From positions 1-64,000 of the forward strand of contig CAYSXI010000003.1 in NCBI GenBank assembly GCA_964434955.1: a DNA stretch of 64,000 nucleotides, written 5' to 3'. Position numbers and translations under genes: made by a program. Below, piece by piece: positions 8,801-16,684 of the stretch. This stretch comes from JANQLU01 sp964434955. Lineage in GTDB: Bacteria; Planctomycetota; Planctomycetia; Pirellulales; Pirellulaceae. Within the stretch, counting starts at the first letter, position 1. Each line of letters opens with the position of its first letter. The notes beneath the pieces were generated by a model that searched no databases, was not told where the DNA came from, and was given only the letters and a program-made list of their open reading frames with translations.

Positions 8801-10826
8801 TCATCTGCTCGTACAAAAACTGCGCGAGGTGGCCGGGAGCGGTCGGAACTTCCCAGCTTTCGGTCGTGATGAAGTTCCGTGCATTAAACAATGCCGGACC
8901 CAACGTTGGTGATTCAGAAAGCCGGTTTCGAAGCACTTCCGCGTCGCGGTCAAACGGCCGCAGGAAATACTCCATCTCCGAAGGATTAAACGGATTGTCT
9001 GCGATTGAATTGAAAGGCCGCGTCGCAAAGTTCATCTCGTAAGGGCTATTTGTCGCTTCACCACCAAGACGCGCCGTCAAGGTACTCGTCAGCGCGTCGG
9101 AACTTGGCATCACGGCAGGAAAACCAGTCGAAGGATAGGCGTATCCAAATCGCCCATGGATATCGAGCGGCGTGGAATAGGAAGCTCCGATATTGTTGGC
9201 GAGTACCGCTCCGCTCGGATAATCAAACAGGTCGTACGCGGCAAAGGGATCCACGGCCACAATTCCCGGTAGTCCATCGACGCCATATCGCAAAGACAAC
9301 AAAGTCTGGTAGTCGGCAGCACCCAGAATCGGATCGAGGGAGATCTCGGGAGGGCCCAGATACTGACCACGAGGCAAACTCTGATTCAAGGTTGCTGGCG
9401 ATGGTGGCGGGTTGTATAGCAATGGCTGGAATGTCAACTCATAGGGGTTGGCCGCCGTTGTTCTCTCGGAATCAACGATGTTGCCATGTGCATTCAAATT
9501 CAAGCGACCATCCAGGTCCTTGATCATGATCGCCGCCAATGGACGATATCGACGTCCGCCACGGCTGTACTGAACTGGTAGCCCAACATCAATCCAAACC
9601 GAGTCGCGAACTCCGTCATTGTCGTTGTCGATATCCCAAAAATCGGGTAGTCCGTCTCCATCCAGATCATTCGAAGGAAACTGGTCGTTTGCCGTATGGG
9701 TCGGATCCGCGGCTGAGAAATAAGGCCGGAACATCACGCGACTCATTGGCACGCCCAGCGGAACCATATTCGTCAAGTGATAATTCGCGAGGCGGGGGCG
9801 GTGGAAGCTTGGAATGTATGGCTGTGCAGGATCCAAAGGGGCCTGCGAAAGGAACATGTTTTGGTAATCGGCAATGTCATAGGACTCGTTGGGACTGCCG
9901 CCCACGATCCCGAGATTCGCATAAGGAGAAACACCCGCTGCCGGACGCCAAAACATTGAAGCCGGCGTGCCCGAACCATCGGAACCGCGAAGGTAGTCGT
10001 GCACCAAAGTCCCCGGAGTCAATTCGTCACCACGAAGTTTTCCCGATTGGTTTGGCTGCAGCGCATCGGTTGAAAGGGCAGGCTCAACTTTGCCCGCATT
10101 TTGATTGAATTGCCCGGCACCGGTTCCATTGAATTCTCGACCGTTAATCAGGATCGTCGAACCAACCACGTCCGTCGGCAATCGCGCCGGATCGAAAGGG
10201 TTAATTGAGCTGTTGGACCACTTGGCCGAGATGTAAATATTCTTGGAAAGTGAGAAAGGGACGTATTCATAACGAACGATTCGAGTCGAAACGCCTTTTA
10301 CTCTTCCCAATGCACCGGCGGGCCCGTCAATAAAGGTCAAGACGAGGCCGTCGTAGGCCCCGGTCGCTTCCGACAGTGCCATGCTGCGATTGCTGAGCAG
10401 GTCCGTCACGCCACCTGCCAATGCTGGGGTCGAAAGACTTTCAACCTGCAAAACCACGAATTGACCGGATGGATCGATCGCGGCGCGACTGATTCTGGCT
10501 TTGGCCCCGTATCCGTATTGATCCGCCAGGAGTGCATGACCGCGAAGCGACGTCAGCCGATTGTCGAGGTCCGGGCCGCGAAGAATGTCATAGAGCACCT
10601 TGTGAATCAATGTCGTGCGATCCGTTTCGTCCGCTTCCAAACGCGTCCGCTGGCGACTCGTCGACAAAAACTGTGTGGATACGACGACGAATGCCGTTCC
10701 CATCAGCAAAAACAATACGATGAAACTGATCACGAACAAAAGCGTGACGCCGCGACGTCTTCTTGCACGCATTCTCGAAAGGGAGTTCGCGTTCATTCGC
10801 TGATTGGCTGATTGATTCAGGAGCAT
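5886..10826 (-). CDS. Giant GspK/PilX-like minor pseudopilin protein
   Basis: A 1,646-residue protein from the ATG at 10826, which is preceded by GGAGG at ideal spacing; an in-frame ATG at 10889 has no ribosome binding site. A basic leader (RMRARRRRG) ends at Gly26 and is followed by the hydrophobic helix VTLLFVISFIVLFLLMG, i.e. a class III signal with Phe instead of Glu at +5, as in GspK/PilX-type tip subunits. The remainder is extracellular and several times longer than GspK (about 300 residues). It includes acidic calcium-loop clusters (DLDGDGLPDFWDIDNDNDG and DLNRDGMVDVNDK) like those of dockerin or EF-hand loops. It is the last gene of the pilus cluster. The adhesive or tip-complex role is inferred. 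Confidence 0.82.
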   Translation of the reverse strand: MLLNQSANQRMNANSLSRMRARRRRGVTLLFVISFIVLFLLMGTAFVVVSTQFLSTSRQRTRLEADETDRTTLIHKVLYDILRGPDLDNRLTSLRGHALLADQYGYGAKARISRAAIDPSGQFVVLQVESLSTPALAGGVTDLLSNRSMALSEATGAYDGLVLTFIDGPAGALGRVKGVSTRIVRYEYVPFSLSKNIYISAKWSNSSINPFDPARLPTDVVGSTILINGREFNGTGAGQFNQNAGKVEPALSTDALQPNQSGKLRGDELTPGTLVHDYLRGSDGSGTPASMFWRPAAGVSPYANLGIVGGSPNESYDIADYQNMFLSQAPLDPAQPYIPSFHRPRLANYHLTNMVPLGVPMSRVMFRPYFSAADPTHTANDQFPSNDLDGDGLPDFWDIDNDNDGVRDSVWIDVGLPVQYSRGGRRYRPLAAIMIKDLDGRLNLNAHGNIVDSERTTAANPYELTFQPLLYNPPPSPATLNQSLPRGQYLGPPEISLDPILGAADYQTLLSLRYGVDGLPGIVAVDPFAAYDLFDYPSGAVLANNIGASYSTPLDIHGRFGYAYPSTGFPAVMPSSDALTSTLTARLGGEATNSPYEMNFATRPFNSIADNPFNPSEMEYFLRPFDRDAEVLRNRLSESPTLGPALFNARNFITTESWEVPTAPGHLAQFLYEQMIANGVTPTNATTELNEMFAIDIARGLRFNLNRPFGDGADDNANLVVDDPLELATDQAVAHPNASAVLLQNPGTTTNDARIAFARQLYVLAYMVARPTNRDLNRDGMVDVNDKHFLAQWVANIVDYRDADSINFGFEYDLNPYDGWGVDGDLATDEGAGVRGFVWGAERPELLLTEAVGLHDRRTEDRDDDASGEFSTAGGGSDRHYDNRLRPAPSGFIEIYNPWTSSDNTLNQRMAPELYEYAGAVPVGVDLDRTTPGTADPVWRMIVVRDATVGAIDTDPDNQDPTANGGVALDTNPLLLDVERSIYFARPTQAYAQSNGAGGTYGDGKQFFSSLTVNSLNTGQYAVIGGFNYQPGGGGYRTNIGRLTTAIEGDEASLLLANTRGINLIPGAANGVVMTIWNGAAIANFARNAVGIVIDQAIDAGTPVTRPFSFSGPVDGYPALDVNGVAATPVGDGVQYAEPFDIPLDYDSGLHPLQTDRDAINQNGTTPKFRTVHLQRLANPLLPWNALTNPYITQDRINVDLVAYNGVISAADSASEESLTDGTTTTQGGITNFKNMERGESETGVANQRRRLWPQDPPFSNPANDDPQLLDNHFYNFRWKESLGQINVAYTAPYDMPTVFTASANDGIHGFPWLSWANRPYTSQLELANVPVHRNSQILNPNNFSLSNTNIAVYNDQAAFGHLPSLFGISHGGTSTSGGDPYNSPAALGSDLHKLLEYLEVPSRFIGTDEYFTPAVAQSILPPYDRISRYRYPGKLNLNTIALNGLTSPAWSALMNPYSAATLPNINSNPIASRSSTGGVPLASLPTEYPSPFRMANSANHVPPIVGTGLNGNELVRWDVDTGVFRSTTPGLTTALPTTQPAFDPVGPTTANPYNDWSRSAYFRNDARQRLGNTTTTRSSVYAVWITIGYFEVDNEGRVGAELGWDTGSIKRHRGFFLIDRSIPVGVEPGFNHNVNRCILIQSIID

Positions 10827-10901
10827 GCTGTCCTCCAGGAAACCTGGTTTCAAATTCGTGAGGAGATTGAGGAGCTTAGGAGAAGTCATAAGGAGGTGGG
10901 A

Positions 10902-12080
10902 TTAATTCCATTCGGAAAGCGATTCGAATCGGAAGGTGTTTTCGTAAACCGCGATCACGTCTGGCATGTAGATGATATATGTCTGGAGATCCTGGGGAGG
11001 CGTCGTCGTGTTAGTAAAGTCGAAGTCGCCACCCTGAAGGGTCAAAGTTTTTGCCGTGCCTACTTCATAAGATTCAACCACTCGGAAAAACTGAAGCGAC
11101 CGAACGGTGCCGTCCAGGGTCGCGCCGGTATTGTCTTCGTCCGCGTTAAGCATCATGACCCATCGATTACGTCCGATTCGATCGGCTTCCTTGTCCGGCG
11201 TCGTGAGCTCGGTGACCGTTACATCGCCACCCCCGAAATAAGTTCCCGAGGGCTGAGTCGCGGGTGCGGATGGAGTTCCGACCACTTGAAAAATTCGATC
11301 GAATCCTGAAGCCGCATTGGGATCCAATTGGCGCTTACGGAAAACCACGGTGTACATCGTGTATTCACCCGACGATTCGCCTTTGCCAACAATGAAGCAC
11401 ATCGTGGTAACATCACCACGAGTCATCCGTTTGTAATCGACACCCGCATCGCGAAAATATTGAGGCAAAGGTGCTTCGGCTCGCTGATTCGTGTTCTTGT
11501 AAACCAGGTCATTTTCGTAGCCGAAGGTCATGGACGCCAAAGCCCGGTTGTAGATGGCGTTTCCTCGATCGAGGAAAGTCACCCGGGGAATCCCGGGATT
11601 CGCGGTCCCCACTTTCAATCGCGTGACCGGGTCGTGATTAAAAATCAAACGCGGAAAGTCGGCTGGAAATGCAAAGGTGGCTGGCACCCGAGGGAAGCGA
11701 CCGTAGTCGGTGAAATCGACGCCGCGATCGGCGTATTGAGCAATGCCGATTGGATCGATGCAGTAGACACGAATGTCGGAATCAATTCCAAAACCAGGTC
11801 GGTTGGCAAGGGCTGGAGCCGAAGCACCCGTCGTTGGCCCAAAGAACCAACGATCCGAAGCTTTAAGCCCCATTGTTTCGAAACGTTGTTGAATGTTTCG
11901 AGCCGCGTTGATGGAATCTTCCTGGTTCAAACCAATTTCCGTTTGTCGCACGGCAAAAGGAATTATGGCTACCACACCAAAAACGCCAATCACGGCAACC
12001 AGGATCGCCGTAATTACTTCGAGGATCGTAATCCCGCGACGTTTCCGCTGAAGCCGTTTGTTTGAGTTGATTTTTTTCAT
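10902..12080 (-). CDS. Type IV prepilin-like protein (PilV/GspI-like)
   Basis: A 392-residue protein with a type III (prepilin) signal: basic leader MKKINSNKRLQRKRRG cleaved after Gly16, then ITILEVITAILVAVIGVFGVVA with the conserved Glu at +5. The mature protein is much larger than classical pseudopilins (about 120-200 residues). It has no other recognisable domain. By position (third from the end, before the GspK-like subunit) and the LEV form of the N-terminus it resembles the minor pilins PilV/GspI. No purine-rich ribosome binding site precedes the ATG; instead the 32-base gap after the preceding stop carries a C-rich tract ending in CCTCCTC. Confidence 0.85.
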   Translation of the reverse strand: MKKINSNKRLQRKRRGITILEVITAILVAVIGVFGVVAIIPFAVRQTEIGLNQEDSINAARNIQQRFETMGLKASDRWFFGPTTGASAPALANRPGFGIDSDIRVYCIDPIGIAQYADRGVDFTDYGRFPRVPATFAFPADFPRLIFNHDPVTRLKVGTANPGIPRVTFLDRGNAIYNRALASMTFGYENDLVYKNTNQRAEAPLPQYFRDAGVDYKRMTRGDVTTMCFIVGKGESSGEYTMYTVVFRKRQLDPNAASGFDRIFQVVGTPSAPATQPSGTYFGGGDVTVTELTTPDKEADRIGRNRWVMMLNADEDNTGATLDGTVRSLQFFRVVESYEVGTAKTLTLQGGDFDFTNTTTPPQDLQTYIIYMPDVIAVYENTFRFESLSEWN

Positions 12081-12112
12081 GATTGAAAAGTCTTTTGAGG
12101 AGGGGGGGGTGC

Positions 12113-13234
12113 TTATTGGTTTGCCGATTGGCCGGTGTCGGCGACGCCTCGAGATTGGAGCAATCGATCAAATCGATTGACGAATCCATCTCCATTCACA
12201 TCGGTATCCACGTTTCCAAGATCGGCCATGTCGCCTGTGGTCGAAGCACCAGTCCGATGATCCACGCGAACCCACAGGTTGTCGTTGTCCGCCAAGTTAT
12301 CTGCGACCGGAAGGTTGCCCGCTCGGTCGTTCGCAATCAGGAAGTGAATCGGTTTGATCGGCCGGAAAAACGGATGAATCCCAGTCCCTGCTCCGGTCAA
12401 GCCGTTGGGATAAATTCGATCGACGGCGCCCGTGCTGTCGAACATCACGACCACTGAGTTGAGCTGACGATTCTCTCCCGGAGCAAGTGCCGGTGGCAGG
12501 GCGTTCAACCCAGCCAAGCCAAATGCCGTGAATGTATTGGCATTGGCATCCAAGTTCGTATTATCCAAGGCCCCGGAAAGCCGCATGTCGATGTACAATC
12601 CGCGAGGCAATTCAACTCGGCTACGTTCGTCACGAACCGGTTGGCGGAAGACCTGAAAGCCGATGCCCTGCGGGTTGGCGGCGGCTGTCATCGCGGCAGG
12701 AACCGGCAAGTGCGGAAGGACTTCGCAAGTCAAAGTCGCCGAACCGGCTGCCGGTGTCCCATTCAAGTAACCCGTAATTCGATACAAGGGTCCGCGATAC
12801 CCGAGCCGCAAATAGTCATTGACTCGAATGATGCCGGGGTTCGCCGGATCCGGGATCACACAGGTAAAGGTGCCAATTCCCGGCACCAGTTCCGTGATCG
12901 ATGCACCGACCAGGTCACCCGCGTAGACACGCGGCATCTTGATTCGGTACATGGCCGTCACCGCATAATTGACTCCGTCGGCGTCGACAAAATTTCCGTT
13001 GCGAACAAACTCGACGCCGGCAAAGCCATTGACGACAGCCGTGTCTCGAGCACTCGAAAGCATCGCGTTGACTTCACGCGCCCCTTCGCGAACTTTTCGG
13101 TCACGGTTGATCATTCGCACAGCAGGAATCGCGATTGCCGTTAGGGCAACCAGAATTCCAATCACGACCATCAACTCGATCAGGGTCAAACCCCTTCGCT
13201 TCAAGCCGTTCGTAATTGTTTGATTCTGTTTCAT
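12113..13234 (-). CDS. Type IV prepilin-like protein (GspH/FimT-like)
   Basis: A 373-residue protein with the prepilin leader MKQNQTITNGLKRRG, cleavage after Gly15 and LTLIELMVVIGILVALTAIAIPAV with Glu at +5. The segment after the helix (REVNAMLSSARDTAVVNG) is typical of GspH/FimT minor pseudopilins, where it begins the globular domain. The C-terminus carries one calcium-loop-like motif, DVNGDGFVNRFDRLL, resembling half a dockerin repeat. It lies between two other prepilin genes on the same strand with 26-32 base gaps, so it is almost certainly in the same transcript. Confidence 0.87.
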   Translation of the reverse strand: MKQNQTITNGLKRRGLTLIELMVVIGILVALTAIAIPAVRMINRDRKVREGAREVNAMLSSARDTAVVNGFAGVEFVRNGNFVDADGVNYAVTAMYRIKMPRVYAGDLVGASITELVPGIGTFTCVIPDPANPGIIRVNDYLRLGYRGPLYRITGYLNGTPAAGSATLTCEVLPHLPVPAAMTAAANPQGIGFQVFRQPVRDERSRVELPRGLYIDMRLSGALDNTNLDANANTFTAFGLAGLNALPPALAPGENRQLNSVVVMFDSTGAVDRIYPNGLTGAGTGIHPFFRPIKPIHFLIANDRAGNLPVADNLADNDNLWVRVDHRTGASTTGDMADLGNVDTDVNGDGFVNRFDRLLQSRGVADTGQSANQ

Positions 13235-13260
13235 GACAAGATTCTGTGTGAGGAGGGAGC

Positions 13261-14106
13261 TTAAAGTGCGTCTTCTTCCGTGGCGGTGTCATCCAAGCGG
13301 GTTGAACGAACAATAAATCGCATTCGGGAGAAATCGATCACACCGTCGTAGAAGGCTTGAGTTCCTGCTTCTCCCGGCAACGCGTCAGAAAGCAAGGTAT
13401 CAAAGCTGATATTCTCGTTGGGATCAAAGCGACCGTCGTTGTTCCAGTCGTAGCGAATAACGAATTGAAGTGGCTCGCCAAACGCGTCCAGGACTTCCAG
13501 CATGCCATCGTTGTCGGTGTCGCCGACTTCGTCATTTTGCAAGTGGTCGATTCCGGATTGATCGAGGATGATGATCGACTGCAGGATCATGTACAAGCAT
13601 TCGGCCTGCTCATTCTGATCCGTCCAGGTAGCTGCATGCGTTCCGACATAACGCTGAAAAACCGAAGGACGTCGCACTGCCAACTGCGTCGGAACGACAG
13701 CAAGCCCTTTCGACGTGTAATGCGTCGTGAATTCGGTCGATGGAAAGACCCCGCCTCCCAAGTCGACGTAGTCGCGATCATAGGGCATTTCCGCGCGAAT
13801 CATTTCCAAAAGAGCATCATTGCGCGCGGCGATGATGACTTCACGATTGGTCACAGTGGGAGGTAAACGAAAAGGCAGAACACGGACTTCGTATTCTTCC
13901 CAGCGATACTGCAAGTATTCGTTGATCCGAGCGATCTGCGTCTTCGTTCGGCTTTCTTTGGCTCGTCGTGTTGCGCCGGCTATGACGGAAACTGCCATGA
14001 AGGCGAGCAGAGCCATGATCAGAATCACAATCAAAAGCTCGACCAGCGTGAATCCGCCGCGAGCTTGAAGGTGATCGTTTCGGGGAGTCTTAGAAAAGAG
14101 GAACAT
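13261..14106 (-). CDS. Type IV prepilin-like protein (GspG-like)
   Basis: A 281-residue protein from the ATG at 14106, with GGAG about nine bases upstream; an upstream in-frame extension to 14238 lacks a ribosome binding site and would bury the leader. The leader ends ARGG (Gly18) and continues FTLVELLIVILIMALLAFMAVSVI with Glu at +5. Unlike typical GspG it has a roughly 240-residue globular part with acidic loops (DTDNDGMLEVLD, DWNNDGRFDPNEN) that look like calcium sites. Pseudopilins of the GspG type do use calcium for stability, but the match is to the motif, not to the whole family. Exported by prepilin peptidase processing, which is encoded elsewhere. Confidence 0.87.
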   Translation of the reverse strand: MFLFSKTPRNDHLQARGGFTLVELLIVILIMALLAFMAVSVIAGATRRAKESRTKTQIARINEYLQYRWEEYEVRVLPFRLPPTVTNREVIIAARNDALLEMIRAEMPYDRDYVDLGGGVFPSTEFTTHYTSKGLAVVPTQLAVRRPSVFQRYVGTHAATWTDQNEQAECLYMILQSIIILDQSGIDHLQNDEVGDTDNDGMLEVLDAFGEPLQFVIRYDWNNDGRFDPNENISFDTLLSDALPGEAGTQAFYDGVIDFSRMRFIVRSTRLDDTATEEDAL

Positions 14107-14135
14107 ATATTTGCTCCGAAGAGGCGGGGGTGAGC

Positions 14136-14170
14136 GGAAGGAACGCCATCGCCTAAATGGCGTTTCTTCC
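14136..14170 (-). other. Intercistronic hairpin between two prepilin genes
   Basis: Left arm 14136-14149 and right arm 14157-14170 match over 14 bp with one mismatch and a seven-base loop. There is no T-run on either side, so it is more likely an mRNA-processing or stability hairpin than a terminator. It separates the transcripts of the two upstream prepilin genes. Confidence 0.6.
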
Positions 14171-14185
14171 TTCAATCTTTCAGGG

Positions 14186-15058
14186 TTAATCCAAATCTTT
14201 ATCCAATCGGCCACCTTTAAACGACATGATGTTGTCACGGTGGGTCTTGATGTCCGTCACGTTGGTCCAATTGGGCGCCGTCGTTGACTGGTACGAACCA
14301 TACTTGTTGTCCAATCCCGGCGAGATGATTTGGAATTTGAACTGCTCAAAGTAGTTGCCGGTTCCGTTCTCGCGGTAGGGCACGATCAATTCACCGGTGG
14401 TCGCCAGGAATTCCTTGGAGCCACTTGAGGTGGTCACGTCGCTGTAGTCCGAACTGAAGTAAATGTAAGGAAGATTGCGATCGCCTTTTGGCTGACCGTA
14501 TCCGGCAACATTTCCGACAATCAACAGTCGATCCGCTTTGAAATCAAAGAAGACTTCGCGTTCGCCCGTTGCTCCGCCATCCACCGAATAGGCAACGGCC
14601 GGAACGCCGGTGTCAGGATGCGTCAGAGGATACTGCGAGCTACTTCGCAACCCCGACAGCCAGAAGGGCAGGGCGGTGGCTGGCGTGATATTAACGCCCA
14701 CTTCATTCCACCATCGCTCAAGTCGCGTGTCACCCGATCCGTCCGGATGCAATCCCAACTCATTGTGGTTGTTTGAAATCTTGTTCAGGTAAGGCAAGAA
14801 ATCCTGAGGAGTATTGATCTGCGAAAAGTCCGGGGGATAGAAACCATACTTGTTGTTGAATGCTTCGATCTGCATCGACAACTGGGTTTGCTCCGTGTGA
14901 ATCACGTGCTCGGAAGCACGCCAAACCATCGGCCCAACCACCGGAACCAGGATTCCAATCAGGATTCCAATCACGGCCATCACGACAAGCAATTCGACAA
15001 GCGTTACACCGAGTCGCGAAGACCGGGAACGAGTTTGAGAGGGGAACTGAGATTTCAT
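14186..15058 (-). CDS. Type IV prepilin-like protein (GspG-like, probable major subunit)
   Basis: A 290-residue protein from the ATG at 15058 (GGAG upstream; an in-frame start at 15106 would add 16 residues before the leader). The leader MKSQFPSQTRSRSSRLG is cleaved after Gly17, giving VTLVELLVVMAVIGILIGILVP with Glu at +5. The following KYGFYPPDFS is like the region after the helix in GspG-type pseudopilins that sample a YPP motif. It directly follows the PilC/GspF gene in the cluster, the usual place of a major subunit. The globular domain is larger than usual and has no other known domain. Confidence 0.87.
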   Translation of the reverse strand: MKSQFPSQTRSRSSRLGVTLVELLVVMAVIGILIGILVPVVGPMVWRASEHVIHTEQTQLSMQIEAFNNKYGFYPPDFSQINTPQDFLPYLNKISNNHNELGLHPDGSGDTRLERWWNEVGVNITPATALPFWLSGLRSSSQYPLTHPDTGVPAVAYSVDGGATGEREVFFDFKADRLLIVGNVAGYGQPKGDRNLPYIYFSSDYSDVTTSSGSKEFLATTGELIVPYRENGTGNYFEQFKFQIISPGLDNKYGSYQSTTAPNWTNVTDIKTHRDNIMSFKGGRLDKDLD

Positions 15059-15139
15059 CTTATTTAATCTCCAGGAAAGGATGATCCGGCCGCCCGCCAA
15101 CTTCATTGAAGCGAGCAGCCGTTTTTGTTTTCGTTTTGA

Positions 15140-16540
15140 TTAACCACCATTGCCTTGCAGACCGGAAATGATCTGAATCAATGGCATGAACAGCGAGATC
15201 ACGATAAAACCGACGACCAGACCCAGGAAAATGATCATGCAGGGCTCGATCAACTTGAGCATTCCGTCCGTCAATGTTTGAACCTCTTCGTCGTAGTAGT
15301 CGGCGACTCGATAAAGCATCTCGTCGAGTTCACCCGTTTCTTCACCAACATCGACCATATTGATCACGATGTCTTCGACCACACTTCCGCGGTGTTTCAG
15401 GAAGTACCAAAGGCCGGCAATGATCGAGAAGCCGAAGCAGACATACATCACCATGAAGATGTAGTCGGTATTGATGAAAAGCACGGCCAGCGGCGGCAAC
15501 GAACAGGTCGCCATGAAGAAGAACAGCGCCACCGGATGGAATGTCGGCACGGCGTATTTCTTCATCGGGCGTGCGATCGTTTCACCTTCGCGAATCGAAT
15601 CAAGAACGCGCGAGTACATCTTTTCGTACATGGCATTCCCGGACGTCTCACGGGTAATGGTCAGACCTTCAATAATCGGTACACCACTGGCAACCAAGGC
15701 ACCCAACGTTCGCGTCGTTCGCGCCATGTTGGACTTCTCAACCAGCTTGCCAAGGACCGGAACTTTGAGCAGATATAAATGGAAGCCCATCCTGCCGGCC
15801 CGGAATTTACAGACCAGCATCACGAACAGGACGAGAATGACGGGTACCAACGGGAACAAGAACCACAGCTGAACGACCCGATTCGAAATATCAATCAACA
15901 ACTGCGTCATCGGCGGCAGGTCGATTTCAAAATCGTCAAACATGTCCTTAAACTGCGGGATAATAAAGTACATGATGAAGCCGAGGATACCGCAGGTGAA
16001 CATGATCACCAGGCAGGGATAAATCATCGCACCGATGATTTTGTTCTTGAGCGATTGGGTCCGCTCTTTGAACTCGGCCAAACGCTGAAGAATCGTCTCC
16101 AACGAACCACCGGCTTCACCCGCTTTGATCATGTTGACATAAAGCCGGTCAAATACGCGCGGCGATTTTGCCATCGCTTCCGAGAGCGTTGCCCCCCCTT
16201 CAATCTCATCACAGACATCCATCAACGCATTCTTCAATGCGCCCGGACGCGCCTGCTGCTCGAGGATCTTCAGGCTTCGAAGAATCGGCAAACCCGCATC
16301 CTGCAAAATCGAAAGCTGACGAGTGAAGGTCACCATCTTCTTTCCACCGGCACCCCCTACGGCGAACGAACGTCGCTTGGTTGCCGCCTGGGCCTGAGCC
16401 GACTTCTGGACGGTAATTTTCGTGACGAAGTACCCCATCGACCGAATGGTCGCCTGAGCTTCATCCTGGGTTTGAGCTTCGATGACGTCGCGAATCTCTT
16501 GACCCTGGGGGTCCATCGCTTCGAATTGAAAGGTAGGCAT
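15140..16540 (-). CDS. PilC/GspF inner-membrane platform protein
   Basis: A 466-residue protein with AAAGGA ahead of its ATG. Two cytoplasmic GspF domains are visible: the first with FTRQLSILQDAGLPILRSL and MIKAGEAGGSLETIL, the second with RTLGALVASGVPIIEGL and MVDVGEETGELDEML. Transmembrane helices lie at about 170-195, 226-244 and near the C-terminus. It anchors the assembly ATPase and moves pilins from the membrane into the fibre. Canonical members have about 400 residues; the extra length is a hydrophobic insertion at about 338-386 within the second GspF domain (see findings). It is followed by the prepilin genes and preceded by an ATPase gene. Confidence 0.95.
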   Translation of the reverse strand: MPTFQFEAMDPQGQEIRDVIEAQTQDEAQATIRSMGYFVTKITVQKSAQAQAATKRRSFAVGGAGGKKMVTFTRQLSILQDAGLPILRSLKILEQQARPGALKNALMDVCDEIEGGATLSEAMAKSPRVFDRLYVNMIKAGEAGGSLETILQRLAEFKERTQSLKNKIIGAMIYPCLVIMFTCGILGFIMYFIIPQFKDMFDDFEIDLPPMTQLLIDISNRVVQLWFLFPLVPVILVLFVMLVCKFRAGRMGFHLYLLKVPVLGKLVEKSNMARTTRTLGALVASGVPIIEGLTITRETSGNAMYEKMYSRVLDSIREGETIARPMKKYAVPTFHPVALFFFMATCSLPPLAVLFINTDYIFMVMYVCFGFSIIAGLWYFLKHRGSVVEDIVINMVDVGEETGELDEMLYRVADYYDEEVQTLTDGMLKLIEPCMIIFLGLVVGFIVISLFMPLIQIISGLQGNGG

Positions 16541-16684
16541 TCGACTTTCCTTTACGTGATCCCGATGACAGGGGCGTCAGCGAAATCATGGTACTGCCTG
16601 TTGAAACGGATAAGAGGTTTGTTTTCAACAAGCAACGGTTCGATAAATGGATTAACTAAATACGATGTCAAAAAGTGGTTTGAT

